This document shows positions 6,264-9,144 of a stretch of DNA of 9,144 nt, in pieces; positions within the stretch are counted from its first letter, which is position 1, and each line of letters starts with the position of its first letter. This DNA comes from Fimbriimonadia bacterium (lineage in GTDB: Bacteria > Armatimonadota > Fimbriimonadia > Fimbriimonadales > Fimbriimonadaceae). The stretch spans positions 1 to 9,144 of the forward strand of contig JALGXY010000462.1 of the NCBI GenBank assembly GCA_029824495.1, read 5' to 3'. The notes beneath the pieces were generated by a model, which ran no database searches, was not told where the DNA came from, and saw nothing but the letters and a program-made list of their open reading frames with translations. Made by a program: the position numbers and the translations under genes.

Positions 6264-7409
6264 TTAGAAGAACTCCATACAGACGACCGGCATCGACCCG
6301 AACCACTCAATCGCTTGATCGAGACCCGCCTCATCGAAGGTCTCCAGAAGGCCCCACTCTGAAATCTGCTTCAGCGAGGGGTCTCCCATCACGGCTTGGG
6401 ACAACTGTCGAACGTCAAGTTTGAAGTCTGGCTCACCGCCGCGAATGACGGTGGAGCTTCCTGGGCCCGAAGTCACCTTAAAGGCACCGCAGTTTTCGGG
6501 GATCTCCTCGTCGACCACCTCAAGACAGAAGCTGAACTCGCCTCCAGCTGGGGCGATCGCCTTCAGAGCTTTTTCAACATTGATCACGCGAAACATCGTG
6601 GGCCGCGACAGTTTGGAGTCCAGACCCTGGTTGACAAACCGTCCTATGATTGGCCCGTTCGGCGGCTCGCACCAGGTCACATTTGCCTGATTGCTGCAGA
6701 GGCCTTTGATGACCGCCCAGAGGCTGTCGTAGCCACGACTGGTTGACCAGGCGATCTCTCCGATTTCGGCAGTCTCCCAAAATTCGACTGCCTTTGCCCA
6801 GAAGTAGCCTTCGATCGGGTCGCCGACCGCGTAGATCGCCATCGGCTTCTTGCCGAGCCGCTTCTGCCAATCATCGGAACTTCGTAAATGGCTGCCCGAA
6901 AGCGCTCGGATCATCGGCACGTAGGCAGAATCCAGACCAGCAGCATCTTCCGGTTTGATCTGTCTAACGGGAAGGGACAGCTCGGTCTCGGGGATGCGGT
7001 GAGAAGGCAGGCTGTGCTGCCAGCGCCAGCCGCAAGCCTCCCAGCCAAACCGCCTGTAATATTCCTCTTTGAAGGCGTAGAGAGCGCTGATCGCCTTGCC
7101 ATCATCAAACATCTGGCGCAGCGTGCCACGCATTAAGGCTGAACCGGCTCCTGACCGCCGACTCTCGACCAGAGTTGCTACGCCGCCGATACCGCCACAG
7201 CTTAAAGTCGACTCGCCGCGTGCGATTTCGTAGTCGATGATCGAGCAGACTGCGGCCGCCTTGCCATCCTCCCGGACCAGCACTCTTGTGATGCCCTCAG
7301 GCTCTGGATCGAGCGCTTCGTTTGGCGGACTGCCTTCGTAGACCCATGCCCAAACATGGTTCATCTCCTCCCAGTCTGCTGGCTGGGCTCGGTGAAAAGT
7401 GAGGCTCAT
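6264..7409 (-). CDS. Eis-like GNAT N-acetyltransferase with SCP2-type C-terminal domain
   Basis: The 381-residue protein has the length and layout of the Eis family: two tandem GNAT folds plus a sterol-carrier-like C-terminal domain. The acetyl-CoA loop is VATLVESRRSGAGSALMRG (77-95, R-R-x-G-x-G), followed by SALYAFKEEYYRRFGWEACG (108-127), where Eis proteins have a similar Y..FG stretch. The C-terminal part includes DFKLDVRQLSQAVMGDP and ends MEFF; in mycobacterial Eis the terminal Phe carboxylate serves as catalytic base, and Phe is also last here. Eis enzymes acetylate amines, notably aminoglycosides and peptide lysines; the natural substrate here cannot be read from sequence. ATG 7409 has GAGG 6 nt upstream. 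It is the middle gene of a three-gene minus-strand unit, 18 nt after a damaged membrane-protein gene and 4 nt before a damaged PLP-enzyme gene. Confidence 0.85.
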   Translation of the reverse strand: MSLTFHRAQPADWEEMNHVWAWVYEGSPPNEALDPEPEGITRVLVREDGKAAAVCSIIDYEIARGESTLSCGGIGGVATLVESRRSGAGSALMRGTLRQMFDDGKAISALYAFKEEYYRRFGWEACGWRWQHSLPSHRIPETELSLPVRQIKPEDAAGLDSAYVPMIRALSGSHLRSSDDWQKRLGKKPMAIYAVGDPIEGYFWAKAVEFWETAEIGEIAWSTSRGYDSLWAVIKGLCSNQANVTWCEPPNGPIIGRFVNQGLDSKLSRPTMFRVINVEKALKAIAPAGGEFSFCLEVVDEEIPENCGAFKVTSGPGSSTVIRGGEPDFKLDVRQLSQAVMGDPSLKQISEWGLLETFDEAGLDQAIEWFGSMPVVCMEFF

Positions 7410-7427
7410 GGCTTGCCTCTATGATAC

Positions 7428-7743
7428 TTAGGACTCGATGCCAAACCACTCTTTGGTTTCAGGTCTGGTCCAGTAGAAGAGCAGCGGAGCGGCGGCAGCG
7501 GTCATGACGCAGCTCAATGCAACTACGATCAGCAGGCCAAAGTTGAGGTTCCATGCCTGGCGGCAGGAGGGCCGAGATCTGAAAGAGATGGGCCGAGCTC
7601 TCTACCTGCAGCTCCTTTTCTATCTGACCTGCATTCATCGCGACCCAGATACTTGCCGCCAGGATCGGCAGATGCAGGGCTGCTAATGTCCAGAGAAGCA
7701 CGCGCTGCCACATCCAGATTTTCGGTGGTGACGGCAGAGGCAT
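7428..7743 (-). pseudogene. Small two-helix membrane protein gene with a frameshift
   Basis: ATG 7743 opens a frame encoding MPLPSPPKIWMWQ then a hydrophobic helix (VLLWTLAALHLPILAASIWV) and a short linker ending SALLPPG. The same frame then turns into unconvincing, polar, Arg/Cys-rich sequence. One base further, another frame gives WNLNFGLLIVVALSCVMTAA, AAPLLLYWTRPETKEWFGIES and a TAA at 7430-7428, 18 nt before the acetyltransferase start, clearly a second membrane helix with a charged tail. Joining them needs one base removed near 7554 (or a 3n+2 loss). The second frame is closed upstream by a TAG at 7604-7602, so the switch lies between there and about 7530. The joined product is about 104 residues, N-in/C-in or similar. 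I do not recognise the family. It is either a mutated gene or a sequencing error. Confidence 0.65.
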
Positions 7744-7748
7744 GACCG

Positions 7749-7754
7749 ATTCTA
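7749..7754 (-). promoter_or_regulatory. Putative -10 box of the membrane protein-acetyltransferase unit, leaderless layout
   Basis: TAGAAT on the minus strand ends 5 nt before ATG 7743, so transcription should begin at or next to the start codon. No Shine-Dalgarno precedes the gene, and no -35 is evident. Confidence 0.4.
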
Positions 7755-7792
7755 GCCGAACTTGGGGCGCGGGACCAGCCAGGCTGGGGTGG

Positions 7793-7798
7793 TATATT
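7793..7798 (+). promoter_or_regulatory. Putative -10 box of tRNA-Glu
   Basis: TATATT sits 10 nt before the first tRNA base, predicting a start about 4 nt upstream of the mature 5' end. A TTGGGG at 7762-7767 is too far away (25 bp) to be a good -35. The box is divergent to TAGAAT at 7749-7754. Confidence 0.45.
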
Positions 7799-7808
7799 GA
7801 AACCACGT

Positions 7809-7885
7809 GCTCCCGTCGTCTAGCGGTCAAGGACGCCACCCTCTCAAGGTGGAGGTCGCGGGTTCGAATCCCGTCGGGAGTACCA
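7809..7885 (+). tRNA. tRNA-Glu, anticodon CUC
   Basis: The cloverleaf folds cleanly. The acceptor stem GCTCCCG (7809-7815) pairs with CGGGAGT with one terminal G-U, the discriminator is A at 7882, and CCA (7883-7885) is encoded. The D arm begins GTCTAGCGGTCAAGGAC. The anticodon stem CCACC/GGTGG holds the loop CTCTCAA, giving anticodon CTC, which reads GAG (Glu). The T arm is GCGGG-TTCGAAT-CCCGT. The TCGTCTAG and AGGAC elements resemble E. coli tRNA-Glu. It is transcribed alone, divergent to the membrane-protein unit. Confidence 0.97.
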
Positions 7886-7892
7886 ACTTTTT

Positions 7893-7922
7893 CAGGATGA
7901 ATGGCTTTGGCTGTTCATCCTG
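7893..7922 (+). terminator. Stem-loop terminator after tRNA-Glu
   Basis: CAGGATGAA (7893-7901) pairs perfectly with TTCATCCTG (7914-7922) around a 12-nt loop, 8 nt past the tRNA CCA. The following CTTTCGTTTT is T-rich though interrupted, so this is the most canonical of the three hairpins in the window. Confidence 0.65.
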
Positions 7923-7982
7923 CTTTCGTTTTGGCCCCGCGTTTCAGGGATGAACGGTCTAGCCCGGATTCACCCTCTCCTG

Positions 7983-7988
7983 TATAGT
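7983..7988 (+). promoter_or_regulatory. Putative -10 box of the polysaccharide deacetylase gene
   Basis: TATAGT predicts a start near 7995, just before the AGGAG ribosome site at 7997-8001. The sequence 17 bp upstream (around 7960-7965) shows no -35 consensus. Confidence 0.4.
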
Positions 7989-8005
7989 TCACCGACAGGA
8001 GATCT

Positions 8006-8821
8006 TTGGAGTTGAAATCACGCGGCACTCAGGCTGCATTTCTCAAGGCGCTGCGCAATCTTCCTGCTGCTCTGATACGAGGCAGGTGGTATGTGCTGTC
8101 CTGCACCACAGTGCTGGTTATGCTTGGTTTCCTGAGCGCCCAAGCCCCTTCGGAAACCATCACCAGTGATCCGCCAACCAGCGATCTTGTTTTCCGGGGA
8201 AATGCACGCCTTCGAGAAATCGCTCTTACATTCGATGATGGGCCCGTCCCCGAAGATATTGAACCGATCTTGAGGATCTTGAAAGAGGAGGGTGTCAGCG
8301 CCACGTTCTTTGTCGTCGGCGACAGGGTCAAGGAGTTTCCGCACCTCGCTCGGCAGATCATCGAAGAGGGCCATGAGATCGGCAACCACTCGATGTCTCA
8401 CCCTCGGTTAGTCACACTAGCCAACGAGGGGATTGTAGAGGAGCTGTCAGAGTGCGAAGACGCCATTCTCGAAGCGACGGGCATCGAAACGTTAAAGCTG
8501 TTCCGGCCTCCAGGACTCAGGTGCGATGATCGCGTCTTGAGAATCGCCCAGAAGAAGGGCTATATCACCGTCCACGGAGACATTACCGCCAACGACTACC
8601 GAGGTTCGAGCGGCGGAAACATTGAGGAGCTTGTCACGAGAAAGATCCGTCCAGGCTGCATCGTGCTGCTGCACATGATTCCGGAGACTGCCGAAGCTCT
8701 TCCCGAGATCATCAGACACGCAAAAGAGAGCGGCTACCGGTTCGTGACGATTCCCGAAATGATGAGCCGGATGGCACGCCCCGTCACGGTTGAAGAGACC
8801 CGCATCCGGCCGACATTTTAA
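8006..8821 (+). CDS. Membrane-anchored polysaccharide deacetylase (NodB/CE4 family)
   Basis: CE4 enzymes remove N- or O-acetyl groups from peptidoglycan, chitin oligomers or other surface glycans using a divalent metal. All five NodB motifs are visible: TFDDGP (75-80; Asp77 base, Asp78 metal), HSMSH (128-132; metal His128 and His132), RPPG (167-170, in place of RxPY), DITAND (192-197) and LLH (221-223, His223). Residues about 27-46 form one hydrophobic segment after a basic N-terminus, so the enzyme is probably anchored facing outward with its catalytic domain in the periplasm. No ATG precedes residue 39; TTG 8006 or TTG 8012 must be used, with AGGAG 4 or 10 nt upstream respectively. Substrate is unknown; peptidoglycan is the simplest guess given the wall-recycling genes nearby. 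The stop directly abuts a long hairpin. Confidence 0.9.
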   Translation: MELKSRGTQAAFLKALRNLPAALIRGRWYVLSCTTVLVMLGFLSAQAPSETITSDPPTSDLVFRGNARLREIALTFDDGPVPEDIEPILRILKEEGVSATFFVVGDRVKEFPHLARQIIEEGHEIGNHSMSHPRLVTLANEGIVEELSECEDAILEATGIETLKLFRPPGLRCDDRVLRIAQKKGYITVHGDITANDYRGSSGGNIEELVTRKIRPGCIVLLHMIPETAEALPEIIRHAKESGYRFVTIPEMMSRMARPVTVEETRIRPTF

Positions 8822-8864
8822 ACAGAAAGAGCCTGAAAGCAGACCGCTTTCAGGCTCTTTCTGT
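8822..8864. terminator. Perfect 19-bp hairpin between convergent genes, likely bidirectional terminator
   Basis: ACAGAAAGAGCCTGAAAGC (8822-8840) and its exact complement (8846-8864) enclose a 5-nt loop, AGACC. It begins at the base after the deacetylase stop and ends 15 nt before the stop of the minus-strand gene, so it can serve both. No U-tract follows the stem on either strand; the only short T runs lie inside the stem. Confidence 0.8.
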
Positions 8865-8879
8865 GTCGCTGATTCGAGA

Positions 8880-9144
8880 TCAGGACTTGGCTGCGCCGGT
8901 GGAGAGTGTCTTCTGGAAGTTGATCGTCTCTTTGATCTTGCCTTTTGATGCAGTGAACTCCAGCTTTCGCCAGTCAGCGCCTTCAGGAATCTCGAACCAT
9001 TTCTTTCGAGGCTGGCCCGAAGACTTGGACTTAAGAGTCTTGCCGCCAAACTTCGCGGTCACCTTCGTGCCGAGCATGGTTTCGTAGTAGACCTTGGTGC
9101 CATCAACTTTGTAGACAGCAGCGTAGGGACCCTTTGTGATCAGG
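8880..9144 (-). CDS. Uncharacterised lysine-rich protein, C-terminal part (5' end outside window)
   Basis: The frame ends at TGA 8882-8880 and is open to the right window edge, giving 88 codons including the stop. An internal ATG at 9077 exists, but the reading continues sensibly upstream as TKGPYAAVYKVDGTKVYYET, so the true start is probably outside. The visible part is rich in Lys, Thr and Gly with alternating polar/hydrophobic patterns (KVTAKFGGKTLKSKSS, WFEIPEGADWRKLEFTASKG), suggesting a small beta-rich domain. It has no cysteine and no membrane segment, and I recognise no family. It converges on the deacetylase gene and shares its terminator hairpin. Confidence 0.6.
   Translation of the reverse strand, partial: LITKGPYAAVYKVDGTKVYYETMLGTKVTAKFGGKTLKSKSSGQPRKKWFEIPEGADWRKLEFTASKGKIKETINFQKTLSTGAAKS

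Noticed and set aside
7424..7436. CTTAGGACTC shared with the minus strand of the DUF2089 upstream region
   Set aside because: A single 10-base match between two places in 9 kb is expected by chance many times over, and it lies across the end of a coding sequence.
7774..7786. CCAGCC-A-GGCTGG near-palindrome upstream of the tRNA
   Set aside because: The one-base loop makes a poor RNA hairpin, and there is no second copy to support an operator.
7459..7839. 126-codon minus-strand frame starting inside the tRNA
   Set aside because: The first 32 codons are antisense to tRNA-Glu; the real start is ATG 7743, and the C-terminal part is out of frame.
8492..9049. 185-codon minus-strand frame across the deacetylase, hairpin and right-hand gene
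   Set aside because: It runs antisense through the NodB motifs and through a terminator hairpin, and has low-complexity Ser/Arg sequence.
1..9144. CRISPR array, phage, transposon ends, attachment site at the tRNA
   Set aside because: No regularly spaced repeats, transposase or integrase motifs, or a second copy of the tRNA 3' end were found in the window.

Overview
The window is chromosomal DNA from a bacterium: dense genes on both strands, short spacers, ATGA/GTGA start-stop overlaps, one tRNA, and no phage, transposon, plasmid or CRISPR signature. The gene set (DUF2089 regulator, GT9 glycosyltransferase, BadF-type amino-sugar kinase plus MurQ etherase, an exported PpiC foldase, MazG with a YabN-like N-terminus, an Eis-like acetyltransferase) and the moderate-to-high GC content would fit an Armatimonadota (Fimbriimonadales-like) or similar environmental lineage. 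That placement is a low-confidence guess from gene character alone. No stretch over 300 bases lacks a gene.

Layout. Positions 1-1395 (minus): a GT9-like glycosyltransferase followed by a DUF2089 helix-turn-helix regulator that runs off the left edge; the 95-base gap between them holds an operator-like cluster of CCTAA/TTAGG elements. Positions 1452-3139 (plus): a two-gene amino-sugar salvage operon, sugar kinase then MurQ, joined by an ATGA overlap. It converges with the next minus-strand unit so tightly that the stop codons overlap. Positions 5090-3136 (minus): exported PpiC-type foldase, then MazG, joined by a GTGA overlap lying in the loop of a perfect hairpin. Positions 7743-5170 (minus): a small two-helix membrane protein gene with a frameshift, an Eis-like GNAT acetyltransferase, and a cystathionine gamma-synthase-family gene broken by an internal deletion, ending in a 12-bp hairpin. 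Positions 7809-7885 (plus): tRNA-Glu(CUC) and a terminator-like hairpin. Positions 8006-8821 (plus): a membrane-anchored NodB/CE4 polysaccharide deacetylase, followed by a perfect 19-bp hairpin shared with a convergent partial gene at the right edge.

How it works together. The kinase/MurQ pair would turn cell-wall MurNAc/GlcNAc into phosphorylated amino sugars for re-use, and the NodB deacetylase and GT9 enzyme also act on cell-surface glycans, so the window leans toward envelope metabolism plus housekeeping (MazG NTP clean-up, foldase, tRNA). I see no convincing new multi-gene system. The most notable signals are the two reading-frame lesions in one operon, MazG carrying what looks like half of a lost methylase domain, the hairpin at the foldase/mazG junction, a GT9 protein lacking the usual catalytic Asp, and -10 boxes placed for leaderless or nearly leaderless mRNAs.
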